A DNA stretch of 64,000 nt, from positions 2,480,001-2,544,000 of the forward strand of contig NZ_OZ061318.1 of assembly GCF_964063345.1 (NCBI RefSeq), given 5' to 3'. The position numbers were made by a program, and so were the translations under genes. Every line of letters begins with the position of its first letter. Position 1 is the first letter of the stretch. This DNA is from Pseudomonas lini (GTDB lineage: Bacteria > Pseudomonadota > Gammaproteobacteria > Pseudomonadales > Pseudomonadaceae). Shown here one piece after another: positions 1 to 9,065 of this stretch. The notes under the pieces are model-generated. The model saw nothing but the letters and a program-made list of their open reading frames with translations. It did not search any database and had not been told where the DNA came from.

Positions 1-235
1 CGGCAGCCACGAGTTGCTGGTGACCGTCGAAGAGAACGCAATCATGGGCGGTGCCGGTGGCGCGGTCAGCGAGTTCCTCGCCCGCGAAAACATCCTCAAG
101 TCGGTGCTGCACCTGGGCTTGCCGGATACCTATGTGGAGCACGCCAAGCCTGCGCAAATGCTGGCTGAGTGTGGGCTGGATGAGGCAGGGATCGAAGAAG
201 CGGTACGTCAGCGCCTGCAACTGCTGAATATCTAA
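1..235 (+). CDS. dxs: 1-deoxy-D-xylulose-5-phosphate synthase, C-terminal end (partial)
   Basis: This is the last 78 or so residues of DXS, the thiamine-diphosphate enzyme that condenses pyruvate and glyceraldehyde 3-phosphate in the first step of the MEP isoprenoid pathway. The window opens inside the gene, in frame from base 2. The segment [20 protein letters not shown] and the following GLPDTYVEH are typical of the C-terminal transketolase domain of DXS. It ends at TAA (233-235), just before a REPIN. In PAO1 the same gene precedes the cobalamin and ribA genes, which fits the neighbours here. Only the 3' part can be judged. Confidence 0.95.
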   Translation, partial: GSHELLVTVEENAIMGGAGGAVSEFLARENILKSVLHLGLPDTYVEHAKPAQMLAECGLDEAGIEEAVRQRLQLLNI

Positions 236-257
236 ACATCAGATATACGCAAAACCC

Positions 258-346
258 TGTGGGAGCGGGCTTGCCCGCGATAGCGGAGTGACAGTCAACT
301 TATTCATTGACTGACACACCGTCATCGCGGGCAAGCCCGCTCCCAC
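258..346. repeat. REPIN (inverted REP pair), GTGGGAGCGGGCTTGCCCGC family
   Basis: Two inverted copies of the GTGGGAGCGGGCTTGCCCGC type flank about 40 bp of unrelated DNA, so a transcript could fold into one long hairpin. It fills most of the gap between dxs and btuB. The rest of the 168-bp gap shows no B12 riboswitch motif. Confidence 0.9.
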
Positions 347-403
347 ATTGGGTTTTATGCAACCTTCAGAATGTATTCGCTTTAAAGCGCCAACGGACTG
401 TTC

Positions 404-2287
404 ATGAAACTCTCCCCTTTTGCCCTGACGCTGACCCTCCTGCCGGCCGGCCAACTCTGGGCCGACACCTTCGAACGCGACCAGGCCCTGAAACTGCCCG
501 ACGTGCTGATCAGCGCCAACCGTCAGGTCGAAGCGCGCAACGACAGCAGCGCCGCCAACACGGTGTTCACCCGCGACGACATCGACCGTCTGCAACCGAG
601 CAGTGTCACTGACCTGCTGCGCCGCGTACCAGGCGTACAAGTCGGGCAAACCGGTGGGCGCGGCAGTCTGCCGGGGATCTACATTCGTGGTACCAAGTCG
701 GCGCAAAGCCTGGTGCTGGTCGACGGCCAGCGCATCGGCAACTCGACCTCCGGCGACAGCAACCTGCAACACATCAACATCGAACAGGTCGAGCGCGTGG
801 AAGTACTGCGCGGCTCCCGCTCGGTGATTTACGGCAGCGATGCGATTGGCGGGGTGATCCAGATCTTCACCCGCCGTGGCGACGAACAAGGCCTGCAACC
901 ACGCATGCACGTTGGGGCTGGCAGCAACCAGACCTGGGAGCGCAGCCTCGGATTGTCCGGCGGCGACGCGCAGACCCGCTTCAACCTCGGCGCCAGCCTT
1001 GATGAAACGGCAGGCATCAATCGCACCCATGAGTCATATCCCAGTGATGGCGATCACGATGAATACCGCAATAAGTCGGTCAGCTTAAGCCTGAGCCACG
1101 CGCTCACCGACGACATCGAAATCGGCGCCAATCTGCTGGATAACCAGGGCAAAAGTGCGTTCGACAACCCGTTCGGTCGCTTCGATATGAACACCTTCGA
1201 ATCGGTCCAGCAGCAGCCCTACAGCGAGTTCTCTGTGAGCAGCGTCAGCAGTTACGTCGACGCGCGGATCAATGACCGGTGGAAAACCCGCGTCGAGTTC
1301 GGCCACAGCGAAAACCGTGAGAAGACGCTCGACAAGCTCAGCGACGAGCGCAGCGTGTTCAACACTTACCGCGATTCTGTGAACTGGCAGAACGACCTGA
1401 CCCTGGATGAGCGCAACAGCCTGATCCTCGGCGGCGACTGGTACGAAGACCGAATCAACAGCAGCACAACGTTCGATGAAGATAGCCGCTGGAACCGTGC
1501 AGCGTTTATCCAGCATCGCTATCAGGCCGACAGTTTCTCTACAGAACTGGGCCTGCGTCGCGACCAGAACCAGCAGTTCGGCAGCCAGAACAGCTGGAGC
1601 GGCACGTTTACCCTGCCGCTGAACCCGGACAACGATGTGCTGCTGACCTACAGCGAAGGCTTCCGCGCGCCGACCTTCAATGACCTGTACTACCCGGATT
1701 TCAGCAACCCGAACCTGAAACCCGAAACCTCGAAAAGTTATGAACTGCAATGGCGCAGTCAGCTGACGCAGAACAGTCGCCTGGAAGCTTCGCTGTACCG
1801 CACTGATCTGGAAGACGCGATTATTTTCGGCAGCAACAACCGCCCGGCGAACGTCGCTTCGGCGCGCATTAACGGTTTTGAAGCGGCTTTGAAACAAGAG
1901 CTGTTCGGCTGGCAGAGCAACCTCGGCATATCAATCATCGACCCACGAGATCGCGACAGCGGCCACACCCTCGCCCGCCGTGCACGGCGGACTTTGAGCC
2001 TGGATCTGGATCGGCAGTTCGACCGGCTCGGCCTCGGGGCCAGTTGGCAAGCGGTGAGCAGCAGTTATGACGACCAGAACAACCAGCAGCCGTTAGGCGG
2101 GTATGCGTTGTTGGGGTTGCGCAGCAGTTGGGCGCTGAATCGCGAGATCAAGCTACAATTGAAGGTCGATAATTTGCTGGACAAGGGCTACAGCCGGGCG
2201 TTGTACAGCCATGACGGCAGTCAGTATGGGTATCGCGAGGAAGGCCGGGCGTGGATGTTCGGGGTGACCTGGACACCGGATATTTGA
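404..2287 (+). CDS. btuB: TonB-dependent vitamin B12 outer membrane receptor BtuB
   Basis: This outer-membrane TonB-dependent transporter takes up cobalamin. The 627 residues match the family length. Residues 1-20 form a signal peptide ending LWA. A TonB-box-like DVLISANR lies near residue 33, followed by the plug domain (about 45-150, with LVLVDGQRIGN and GSDAIGGVIQI) and a long beta-barrel with regions such as YSEGFRAPTFNDLYYP and KVDNLLDKGY. The last residues are FGVTWTPDI; the usual terminal aromatic residue is replaced by Ile. It converges on the B12-binding protein gene downstream, which supports cobalamin as substrate. I see no cobalamin riboswitch in the 168 bp upstream. A different corrinoid or metal chelate cannot be excluded. 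Confidence 0.88.
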   Translation: MKLSPFALTLTLLPAGQLWADTFERDQALKLPDVLISANRQVEARNDSSAANTVFTRDDIDRLQPSSVTDLLRRVPGVQVGQTGGRGSLPGIYIRGTKSAQSLVLVDGQRIGNSTSGDSNLQHINIEQVERVEVLRGSRSVIYGSDAIGGVIQIFTRRGDEQGLQPRMHVGAGSNQTWERSLGLSGGDAQTRFNLGASLDETAGINRTHESYPSDGDHDEYRNKSVSLSLSHALTDDIEIGANLLDNQGKSAFDNPFGRFDMNTFESVQQQPYSEFSVSSVSSYVDARINDRWKTRVEFGHSENREKTLDKLSDERSVFNTYRDSVNWQNDLTLDERNSLILGGDWYEDRINSSTTFDEDSRWNRAAFIQHRYQADSFSTELGLRRDQNQQFGSQNSWSGTFTLPLNPDNDVLLTYSEGFRAPTFNDLYYPDFSNPNLKPETSKSYELQWRSQLTQNSRLEASLYRTDLEDAIIFGSNNRPANVASARINGFEAALKQELFGWQSNLGISIIDPRDRDSGHTLARRARRTLSLDLDRQFDRLGLGASWQAVSSSYDDQNNQQPLGGYALLGLRSSWALNREIKLQLKVDNLLDKGYSRALYSHDGSQYGYREEGRAWMFGVTWTPDI

Positions 2288-2304
2288 AGCCATCACCCGA
2301 TCAC

Positions 2305-2424
2305 TGTGGCGAGGGAGCTTGCTCCCGCTCGGTTGCGTAGCAGCCGCAATCCAAGCTGATCCGATCCATCTGAAAAGTTTTGGGGCCGCTTCGCAGCCCA
2401 ACGGGAGCAAGCTCCCTCGCCACA
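2305..2424. repeat. REPIN, GGCGAGGGAGCTTGCTCCCG family
   Basis: Inverted copies of TGTGGCGAGGGAGCTTGCTC surround a GC-rich spacer between the convergent btuB and btuF genes. The repeat ends 2 bp before the btuF stop codon, so its hairpin is well placed to act as a two-way transcript end. No separate terminator is visible in this gap. Confidence 0.9.
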
Positions 2425-2426
2425 GG

Positions 2427-3227
2427 TTAGAGGTCGGGCGCGATCAACTGGCACAACTTGGCAGTCGCTTCGATCATCTGCCCACTCGGCCGCTCCAGCC
2501 CCTTATCCGTCACCAATAGCAATTGCCCCTGCGCCACCGCCGTCACTTGGGGCCAGGACTTCCATGCATCGAGCTGCGCCTGATCACTGGCCAGAATCAC
2601 CTCGGGATTGCGCTGCAACACCGCCTCCACACTGACCTGCGGTGCAGGCTGCGTCAGGTCGGCAAATACATTGCGCGCCCCGCACACCTCCAGCGCATCG
2701 CTGATGATCTGCCCACCGCCCACGGTGTACAGCGGCCGATCCCAGACTTGATAAAACACCCGTAACGGCTCATCCCTTCGATAACGCTGGCGCAGGAAAT
2801 CAAGTCGTTGACGCAGATTTTCGGCCAATAAAACGCCACGCTCCGGTCTTCCGAGCTGCGTAGCGATCACTTCAATCTGGGCGGTAAGTTGTTCGAGGTT
2901 GTGAGGTTCGGCGACATAGGTGGGAATGTTCAGCCGTTTGAGCTGCTCACGCTGAGCCGGCCCCACACTACCCGGCCAGAGCAGCAACAGATCGGGTTTG
3001 AGGCTGAGCAGTCGTTCCATGTCCAACTGGCCGTAGCTGCCAACGGAAGGAATGTCTTTGAGTTCAGGAGGACGTTCGCCTGCATCCAGCATACCGACCA
3101 GAAGGTCAGCCGAGTTCAGCTCAACGATGATTTCAGAAAGCGACGGTGCCAGACTGACGACCCGTTCAATTGCAGCCGCCGAACCGCTGACGGCCAGCAG
3201 CAACACTGCCAGCCAGATGCTGCGCAT
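2427..3227 (-). CDS. btuF: Periplasmic cobalamin-binding protein BtuF-like
   Basis: This is a solute-binding protein of the Fe3+/cobalamin class, expected to hand B12 to an inner-membrane BtuCD transporter. Residues 1-19 form a signal peptide ending SAAA, and the mature protein begins IERVVSLAPSLSEIIVELN, the usual start of the BtuF/FecB fold. DLLLLWPGSVGPAQREQL and PEVILASD are typical of its two lobes. The 266-residue length fits. Its ATG overlaps the stop of the upstream membrane-protein gene (TGATG), so the two are probably translationally coupled. No btuCD genes are in the window. The convergent btuB supports the substrate call. Confidence 0.85.
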   Translation of the reverse strand: MRSIWLAVLLLAVSGSAAAIERVVSLAPSLSEIIVELNSADLLVGMLDAGERPPELKDIPSVGSYGQLDMERLLSLKPDLLLLWPGSVGPAQREQLKRLNIPTYVAEPHNLEQLTAQIEVIATQLGRPERGVLLAENLRQRLDFLRQRYRRDEPLRVFYQVWDRPLYTVGGGQIISDALEVCGARNVFADLTQPAPQVSVEAVLQRNPEVILASDQAQLDAWKSWPQVTAVAQGQLLLVTDKGLERPSGQMIEATAKLCQLIAPDL

Positions 3228-3646
3228 CAGCCGAGTTGACGCGGGATACGGTAGAGGTAGAACAGCACCGTGGTCGACAGCGCCAGCAGCACCAGCGGCA
3301 CAGCTTCAAGCCCAACGAATACCGCAAGCGCACCAATCCAGGCGGGCAGGCCGGCCACCAGAAACGCGGCACGGCGTTTCGCGGCCAGGGCGATCCAGGC
3401 GTCGGGTTCTTCAGGGGTGTCGAGGGCTTTCTGGGTGGCGATCAGCGCGTGCTTGTAGCCGCCAAAGAACTTCAGGCTGACAAACATCGAGGCCACACCG
3501 GCGATGAATAACGGCATGGCCAGCACCGGCAGAATCGCCTCGCTTTTGCCGAATACACCGTTGATCACGAACAGCGGCAGCAAGGCCAGCGCCAGGTATT
3601 GCCACCAGTTGACAGAGAGTCGCCGCCGTACCTGACCGCGGGTCAC
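3227..3646 (-). CDS. Small multi-pass membrane protein, function unknown
   Basis: A 139-residue protein with about four hydrophobic segments (roughly residues 14-33, 39-60, 94-112 and 114-132) and a short charged loop, [23 protein letters not shown], between the two pairs. The start is GTG, overlapping the RibA stop as GTGA, and the stop overlaps the BtuF start. It is therefore sandwiched in one operon, ribA-this gene-btuF. I do not recognise a named family. Position suggests a possible link to cobalamin uptake, but nothing in the sequence shows it. Confidence 0.75.
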   Translation of the reverse strand: MTRGQVRRRLSVNWWQYLALALLPLFVINGVFGKSEAILPVLAMPLFIAGVASMFVSLKFFGGYKHALIATQKALDTPEEPDAWIALAAKRRAAFLVAGLPAWIGALAVFVGLEAVPLVLLALSTTVLFYLYRIPRQLG

Positions 3647-4260
3647 GCCCGGTCAACCTCGCCCTGATGCTCGTTACCCATCATGTGGTCGAGCTTGCTG
3701 GCCTTGGTCGCCAGGTAGAGTTTGTTGTGCGGGTTGTGCCCGGTGTGCAACGGCACGCGCTCGGCAACCACGATGCCCATGTCGGTCAAGGCTTTGACCT
3801 TGCGTGGGTTGTTGGTCATCAGACGCAAGGACTTCACGCCCAAATGCTCCAGCATCGGCAGGCACATGGCGTAGTCGCGCTGGTCAGCGGCGAAACCCAG
3901 ACGCTCGTTGGCTTCAACGGTGTCGGCACCGCCGTCCTGCAATTCATAGGCGCGGATCTTGTTCAACAGGCCAATGCCGCGACCTTCCTGACGCAAGTAG
4001 AGCAACACCCCACGGCCTTCACGGGCGATTGCCTGCAAGGCTGCCTCGAGTTGCGAACCGCAGTCGCAGCGCTGGCTGAACAAGGCATCGCCCGTCAGGC
4101 ATTCGGAGTGCAACCGGCCGAGTACCGGAGCACCGTCGGCGAACTCACCCAGGCTCAGCACCACGTGCTCGCGCCCGTTCTCTTCATCGAGAAAGCCATG
4201 CATGGTGAATTGCGCAAAAGGCGTTGGCAGCTTGGAAGCGGCGACAAAAACGACAGGCAC
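3643..4260 (-). CDS. ribA: GTP cyclohydrolase II
   Basis: It opens GTP to 2,5-diamino-6-ribosylamino-4-pyrimidinone 5'-phosphate, the first step of riboflavin synthesis. The three zinc ligands Cys54, Cys65 and Cys67 are present in [20 protein letters not shown], at the same positions as in E. coli Rib[21 protein letters not shown] and the GTP-binding LMTNNPRKV also match. Its 205 residues fit the stand-alone enzyme. It is probably the only working GTP cyclohydrolase II here, because the matching domain of RibBA in this window is degenerate. It heads a three-gene minus-strand set with the membrane protein and btuF. Confidence 0.95.
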   Translation of the reverse strand: MPVVFVAASKLPTPFAQFTMHGFLDEENGREHVVLSLGEFADGAPVLGRLHSECLTGDALFSQRCDCGSQLEAALQAIAREGRGVLLYLRQEGRGIGLLNKIRAYELQDGGADTVEANERLGFAADQRDYAMCLPMLEHLGVKSLRLMTNNPRKVKALTDMGIVVAERVPLHTGHNPHNKLYLATKASKLDHMMGNEHQGEVDRA

Positions 4261-4391
4261 CGGTGTGCTCCTGATCTAGATGTACTGAAGATTCGCAGAG
4301 GCGGCATTGTAACAGGCCGTTCCTACAGACGCTTAGGCTGAATTATCGGCTATAACGATCAAAAAGTTTGATATCAAATCCACCTATCCCT

Positions 4392-4480
4392 TGTGGGAGC
4401 GAGCCTGCTCGCGATAGCTGATTGTCAGTTATATCTGTGTCAGCTCACAGTCCGTCATCGCGAGCAGGCTCGCTCCCACA
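4392..4480. repeat. REPIN, GTGGGAGCGAGCCTGCTCGC family
   Basis: An inverted pair of TGTGGGAGCGAGCCTGCTCG elements with about 45 bp between them. It lies between the ribA start and the end of the solute-binding protein gene, so it also separates the two minus-strand operons. Confidence 0.88.
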
Positions 4481-4511
4481 GGGAAGTCCTTGCCAACTGC
4501 ATGATCTGTGA

Positions 4512-5249
4512 TCAGTTCGACTCAAACGGATAGGGCTGCTTCCAGCGTTTGAAGATCGGTTTCAGCTGGCCGTTTTTTACCAGCACTTCCATGCGCTGAT
4601 CGAACAGCACCATCAACTTGCGGGCATTCGGTGTATCGGCAAAGCACAGATAAAGCGGCAAATCCACGATGTGCGTGCGGCGAAATTGCGATGGGGCCTT
4701 GGCTCGGTTGACGATGGAGTTAACCTCGTCCAGCGCGTCGATGTAGTAATCGATGCGGTTGTGAATCAGCATCGAAAGAATCCCGGTACGCCGCACGATT
4801 TCGTTGTAGCTCTGCACATTGGGTAAATAATCCTGGAATTTGTAGCCGCGTACCCAGGCCAATCGATAGTTGCCCAGGGTTTGCAGGGTCGGCGCCGGAT
4901 TGCTGGCCAGACCCAGTGCATAGATCGGATCGGTATCGAAATGCCAACGCGGATAGAGCACATCGCTCACTTCATCCCGATAAGCACCGACACAAGCATC
5001 CACTTCACCGCGCTGTGCCAGGCCCGTGGCGCGCGTGTAGGGTTCGGTTCGAATATCCAGTTTGACGCCAGCCGGCTCAAACACTTCGCGCAGCACATCC
5101 CAACCCAAACCATGGCCATCGGCGGCGGTAAAGTCTTCCCAGGCTTCGCTCGCCAGGTGAATCACGGACGGCGTCGTCGGTGCATCCCCCGCCTGGGCGA
5201 ACGAGCAAAATAGCGCGAAAACCATCAGCAGCAACCCGCGTTGCGCCAT
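4512..5249 (-). CDS. Periplasmic substrate-binding protein, amino-acid type (SBP_bac_3-like)
   Basis: A 245-residue secreted protein. With the start at 5249 it begins MAQRGLLLMVFALFCSFAQA, a clean signal peptide. The body (FTAADGHGLGWDVLREVFEPAG, YTRATGLAQRGEVDACVGAYRDE) resembles family-3 solute-binding proteins, without membrane or enzymatic domains. An in-frame ATG at 5273 overlaps the pgpA stop as TGATG and could be used instead; I prefer 5249 because it gives a normal signal peptide. No transporter genes are adjacent, so the ligand is unknown. It is the last gene of the rib-nusB-thiL-pgpA operon. Confidence 0.8.
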   Translation of the reverse strand: MAQRGLLLMVFALFCSFAQAGDAPTTPSVIHLASEAWEDFTAADGHGLGWDVLREVFEPAGVKLDIRTEPYTRATGLAQRGEVDACVGAYRDEVSDVLYPRWHFDTDPIYALGLASNPAPTLQTLGNYRLAWVRGYKFQDYLPNVQSYNEIVRRTGILSMLIHNRIDYYIDALDEVNSIVNRAKAPSQFRRTHIVDLPLYLCFADTPNARKLMVLFDQRMEVLVKNGQLKPIFKRWKQPYPFESN

Positions 5250-5272
5250 CCCCGTTTCTCTCAGTTGATGCA

Positions 5273-5776
5273 TCAGACGAAAAGCCACACCAGCCCTTGC
5301 ATCGCCAACCACGCAAATACGCCCGCCAGCACATCGTCGAGCATGATGCCTACACCGCCGTGCACATGCCGGTCGATCCAGTGAATCGGCCAGGGCTTGA
5401 GGATGTCGAAGAAGCGGAACATCAAGAACCCCGCCAGCAACCAATACCAACCTTCCGGCACCAGCCACAGGGTGATCCACATCCCGACCATTTCGTCCCA
5501 GACAATGCCTTCGTGATCGTGCACGCGCAAATCATCGGCGACCTTGCCGCACAGCCAGAAGCCGAACAGCATGGTGATGCCGAGCATCAGCCAATAACCC
5601 CAATCGGGCAGCATCTGCCACAACGGAATGAAGGGTAACGCCACTAACGAACCCCAGGTGCCCGGCGCTTTTGGCAGGGTGCCCGAGCCGAAGCCGAACG
5701 CCAGGAAATGCCAAGGATTGCGCCAGACCGACGGCGGTACGAACTCCGCCGGAACCTGTTTGGGATGATCTGTCAC
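5273..5776 (-). CDS. pgpA: Phosphatidylglycerophosphatase A
   Basis: This inner-membrane phosphatase removes phosphate from phosphatidylglycerophosphate to give phosphatidylglycerol. The 167 residues include the family signature GSGTLPKAPGTWGSLVALPF (about 32-51), the acidic motif DEMVGMWI (about 94-101) and several hydrophobic segments. It overlaps thiL by 4 bp, as in PAO1 and E. coli, where nusB, thiL and pgpA are also contiguous. The link between these genes is organisational rather than metabolic. Confidence 0.93.
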   Translation of the reverse strand: MTDHPKQVPAEFVPPSVWRNPWHFLAFGFGSGTLPKAPGTWGSLVALPFIPLWQMLPDWGYWLMLGITMLFGFWLCGKVADDLRVHDHEGIVWDEMVGMWITLWLVPEGWYWLLAGFLMFRFFDILKPWPIHWIDRHVHGGVGIMLDDVLAGVFAWLAMQGLVWLFV

Positions 5777-6738
5777 GGTGTCTCCCGAAAATGTTGATAA
5801 CCCCGGATTGGCGGGGTGATGTCGTGTCCGTCGGCGTCCAGCAGTGTCACGCCCTGCCCTGCTACGACCCGCCCAAGCACATGGATCGGCCAGCCGTCCG
5901 CCAGCAACGATGGCAACTCGGCGGGCGGCAAGGTGAAGGCCAGCACGTAATCGTCACCACCGCTCAGGGCGGCTTGCTCAGCGCCAGACTGACCGAGGAA
6001 GGCCAGTAGCGCCTTCGATAACGGCAGCTTGTTGCGCTCTATCTGAACCCCGACTTTCGACGCCAAGGCAATGTGCCCGCAGTCGGCGAGCAGGCCGTCG
6101 GAGATGTCCAGCGCCGCAGTGGCTCTGCCGCGCAACGCCATGCCCAGACCCAGCTGCGGTTGCGGCGACCAGTAATGGGCACGCAACGGATCAGCGATGG
6201 CCGCATCAGCCATTCGCTGGCCGAGCACCAAAGGCAACGCGCCCGCGCCATTCCCCAGCTCACCGCCCACGCAAAGCAAATCGCCCGGCTGTGCGCCGCT
6301 GCGGGTCAAGGCCAGACCGGTTGGCACCCGACCGAACACGGTCATGGTCAGGCTCAACGGCCCGCGAGTGGTATCGCCACCCACCAGCGCCACACCGCAA
6401 TTTTGCGCCATGAGGTTCAAACCACGGGCGAAGGCTTCCAGCCAATCGGTGGTCACCGTCGGCAAGGTCAGGGCAAGGGTAAAGGCAATGGGAGCAGCGC
6501 CCATGGCGGCCAGATCACTGACCGCCACGGCCAGCGAGCGCTGACCGAGCAGAAACGGGTCGCAAGGGTCTGCGAAATGCACACCGGCCACGAGCGTGTC
6601 GGTGGAAATCGCCAACTGCTCCCCGGGGGGAACAGCCAGCAAGGCGCAGTCGTCGCCGATCCCGAGGGCAACGCCTTCGCCGCCCTGCGCACAAGGCGCG
6701 GCGGCGAAGAAATTGCGGATCAGCTCAAACTCACCCAT
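5773..6738 (-). CDS. thiL: Thiamine-monophosphate kinase
   Basis: It phosphorylates thiamine monophosphate to thiamine diphosphate with ATP. The 321 residues show the PurM/ThiL-fold motifs: GIGDDCALL near residue 27, STDTLVAGVHF, VGGDTTRGPLS near 120, and LDISDGLLADCGHIA near 205. These supply the Mg-ATP-binding acidic residues. It starts 27 bp after nusB and overlaps pgpA by 4 bp. I see no TPP riboswitch near it, so expression probably follows the operon. Confidence 0.95.
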   Translation of the reverse strand: MGEFELIRNFFAAAPCAQGGEGVALGIGDDCALLAVPPGEQLAISTDTLVAGVHFADPCDPFLLGQRSLAVAVSDLAAMGAAPIAFTLALTLPTVTTDWLEAFARGLNLMAQNCGVALVGGDTTRGPLSLTMTVFGRVPTGLALTRSGAQPGDLLCVGGELGNGAGALPLVLGQRMADAAIADPLRAHYWSPQPQLGLGMALRGRATAALDISDGLLADCGHIALASKVGVQIERNKLPLSKALLAFLGQSGAEQAALSGGDDYVLAFTLPPAELPSLLADGWPIHVLGRVVAGQGVTLLDADGHDITPPIRGYQHFRETP

Positions 6739-6765
6739 GGCGCAGACTTAGTGTTCAAGCGCCAA

Positions 6766-7266
6766 TCAGCGCTTGAACGCCTTCACTTCAGCTTCACGCA
6801 GACGCGGGGCCAGCTTGTCGAGCACACCGTTGACGAACTTGTGGCCGTCGGTGGAACCGAAGACCTTGGCCAGTTCGATACCTTCGTTGATCACAACGCG
6901 GTACGGCACATCAACGCGCTCGAGCAGCTCCCAGGTGGACAGGCGCAGAACCGCCAGTTCAACCGGGTCCAGCTCTTCGATGGTGATGTCCAGGCATGGC
7001 GCCAGTGCGGCGTCGATCCGGTCCTTCTGAGCCGGAACCCCATGCAGGATTTCACGGAAGTAGGCGCCGTCGACATCGCTGAAATCGTTATCGACCCGAA
7101 ACTGCGCTTCGATCTCGTTCAGCGATTGCTTGGCCATATGCCATTGGTACAGCGCCTGAGTCGCGAGCTGACGGGCTTCGCGACGCTTGACGCTTTTCGA
7201 TGGCTTGCCGGCATCCGCAGGCTTTGGATCGCGCGGGTTGAAACGATCGCTATCGTCGCTAATCAC
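6766..7266 (-). CDS. nusB: Transcription antitermination factor NusB
   Basis: An all-helical RNA-binding protein that with NusE (S10) binds boxA RNA and promotes rRNA antitermination. The 166 residues include the typical [18 protein letters not shown] start of the NusB domain (about residue 27) and [29 protein letters not shown] near the C-terminus. The 25-residue charged N-terminal extension is longer than in E. coli. It overlaps ribH by 4 bp (ATGA). Its partner S10 is encoded at the other end of this window. Confidence 0.95.
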   Translation of the reverse strand: MISDDSDRFNPRDPKPADAGKPSKSVKRREARQLATQALYQWHMAKQSLNEIEAQFRVDNDFSDVDGAYFREILHGVPAQKDRIDAALAPCLDITIEELDPVELAVLRLSTWELLERVDVPYRVVINEGIELAKVFGSTDGHKFVNGVLDKLAPRLREAEVKAFKR

Positions 7267-7739
7267 TTGGCCTCCAACTGCGCCAGCAGGCTGACCATTT
7301 CCAGGGCGGACAGGGCAGCTTCAGCACCTTTGTTACCGGCCTTGGTGCCGGAACGTTCGATGGCTTGTTCGATGGAATCAACGGTCAGTACGCCGAAAGC
7401 GACCGGTACGCCGAACTCCATGGACACCTGGGCCAGGCCCTTGGTGCATTCGCCAGCCACGTATTCGAAGTGCGGAGTACCGCCACGAATGACTGCGCCC
7501 AAGGCGATGATTGCCGCGAACTCGCCCTTCTGAGCGACTTTTTGCGCAACCAGCGGGATTTCGAAGGCGCCAGGCGCACGGATGATGGTGATGTCGCTTT
7601 CGCTCACGCCATGGCGAACCAGGGCATCAACTGCACCGCTGACCAGGCTTTCAACGACGAAGCTGTTGAAACGGCCCACTACCAAAGCGTAGCGGCCTTT
7701 AGGGGCGATGAAGGTACCTTCGATGGTCTTCAGGGTCAT
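7263..7739 (-). CDS. ribH: 6,7-dimethyl-8-ribityllumazine synthase
   Basis: It condenses the pyrimidine from RibD with 3,4-dihydroxy-2-butanone 4-phosphate, the penultimate step of riboflavin synthesis. It is also called ribE in Pseudomonas. The 158 residues contain [17 protein letters not shown], the substrate-binding [29 protein letters not shown] with the catalytic His, and [18 protein letters not shown] 234-bp gap holding a REPIN separates it from ribBA, so a second promoter or transcript processing there is possible. Confidence 0.96.
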   Translation of the reverse strand: MTLKTIEGTFIAPKGRYALVVGRFNSFVVESLVSGAVDALVRHGVSESDITIIRAPGAFEIPLVAQKVAQKGEFAAIIALGAVIRGGTPHFEYVAGECTKGLAQVSMEFGVPVAFGVLTVDSIEQAIERSGTKAGNKGAEAALSALEMVSLLAQLEAK

Positions 7740-7846
7740 TCGTTAGATCTCTTAAAGAGCCGGGACGCGTCTCGTACGCATCCCTCAGTGATATTAGCCA
7801 CGAATACATGGCCGCAGACACCGCATTGCCGTTCACTTACACATCC

Positions 7847-7935
7847 GTGCCGAGGGAGCTTGCTCCCGCCGGGCAGCGTAGCAGCCCCTTTTGTGGGCGC
7901 TGCGCACCCAAGCGGGAGCAAGCTCCCTCGCCACA
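7847..7935. repeat. REPIN inside the rib operon, GAGGGAGCTTGCTCCC family
   Basis: An inverted pair of GAGGGAGCTTGCTCCCGC elements lies between ribBA and ribH, both on the minus strand. A stable hairpin here could lower or stabilise the upstream part of the transcript. The remaining about 145 bp of the gap shows no other clear element. Confidence 0.88.
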
Positions 7936-7973
7936 ATGGATCTAAGTCAACAATGCCGAAATCTCCGGGGTCA

Positions 7974-9065
7974 TTATTCGGAGGGCACGTATTCTACAAC
8001 TTCCAGATCGAAACCGGATATCGCATTAAATTTCATCGGCGCACTCATCAGACGCATTTTGCGCACGCCCAGGTCCCGAAGAATCTGCGAACCGGCACCG
8101 ACGATGCTGTAAGTGGTCGGTTTTTTCACTGCGCTGTGATCCGCGGTTTCGCGGATATGCGCCAGCAACACGTCGCCATCGAGCGGGTGACCGAGCAACA
8201 GCACCACGCCGCTGCCAGCCTCGGCAACCGCAGCCATGGCGGCGCGCAGGCTCCAGCGGCCCGGTTGCTTGACCATCAGCAGGTCACGCAGCGGGTCCAT
8301 GTTGTGCACCCGGACCAGCGTCGGCTCTTCGGCGCACACGGTGCCCAGGGTCAGGGCCATGTGCACATCGCCTTCCACCGAATCACGATAGGTCACCAGG
8401 TTGAACTGGCCCAATTCGCTGTCCAGCGGCTGCTCGGCAATCCGCTGAACGGTACGTTCGTGGATCATCCGGTAGTGAATCAGGTCGGCGATGGTGCCGA
8501 TCTTGATGTTGTGTTCAGCGGCAAACGCTTCGAGTTCGGCGCGACGGGACATGGTGCCGTCGTCGTTCATCACTTCGCAGATCACACCGCTCGGCTCGAA
8601 ACCGGCCATGCGCGCCAGATCGCAAGCAGCTTCGGTGTGGCCGGCACGGGCCAGCGTACCGCCGGCCTGGGCCATCAGCGGGAAGATGTGGCCGGGGCTG
8701 ACGATGTCTTCAGCCTTGGCGTCTTTGGCGGCAGCTGCTTGTACAGTGCGCGCACGGTCGGCCGCGGAGATACCGGTGGTCACGCCTTCGGCGGCTTCGA
8801 TGGACACGGTGAACTTGGTGCCGAAACCGGAACCGTTACGTGGCGCCATCAATGGCAGCTTGAGCAGTTCGCAACGCTCGCGACTCATCGGCATGCAGAT
8901 CAGGCCACGGGCGTGCTTGGCCATGAAGTTGATGTGTTCAGGCTTGCAGCATTCGGCGGCCATGATCAGGTCGCCTTCGTTCTCGCGGTCTTCGTCATCC
9001 ATGAGGATGACCATCTTGCCTTGGCGGATGTCTTCAACCAGTTCTTCGATGCTATTGAGCGCCAC
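7974..9065 (-). CDS. ribBA: 3,4-dihydroxy-2-butanone-4-phosphate synthase with degenerate GTP cyclohydrolase II-like domain
   Basis: The N-terminal about 200 residues are a complete RibB domain that makes 3,4-dihydroxy-2-butanone 4-phosphate from ribulose 5-phosphate. The acidic motif DDEDRENEGDLIMAAE (about 22-37) and SPGHIFPLMAQAGGTLARAGHTEA are intact. The C-terminal about 160 residues align with GTP cyclohydrolase II, but the zinc-binding CysX10CysXCys is missing: RVHNMDPLRDLLMVK stands where RibA has the cysteines. This half is therefore probably not catalytic and may be structural or regulatory. It lies 16 bp after ribC. No FMN riboswitch is visible upstream. Confidence 0.93.
   Translation of the reverse strand: MALNSIEELVEDIRQGKMVILMDDEDRENEGDLIMAAECCKPEHINFMAKHARGLICMPMSRERCELLKLPLMAPRNGSGFGTKFTVSIEAAEGVTTGISAADRARTVQAAAAKDAKAEDIVSPGHIFPLMAQAGGTLARAGHTEAACDLARMAGFEPSGVICEVMNDDGTMSRRAELEAFAAEHNIKIGTIADLIHYRMIHERTVQRIAEQPLDSELGQFNLVTYRDSVEGDVHMALTLGTVCAEEPTLVRVHNMDPLRDLLMVKQPGRWSLRAAMAAVAEAGSGVVLLLGHPLDGDVLLAHIRETADHSAVKKPTTYSIVGAGSQILRDLGVRKMRLMSAPMKFNAISGFDLEVVEYVPSE

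Noticed and set aside
1085..1897. A 270-codon frame antisense to btuB
   Set aside because: Mirror of a conserved receptor gene, without start signal or domain.
6073..7533. A 486-codon plus-strand frame over thiL, nusB and ribH
   Set aside because: It crosses three conserved genes on the other strand, so it is a shadow frame.
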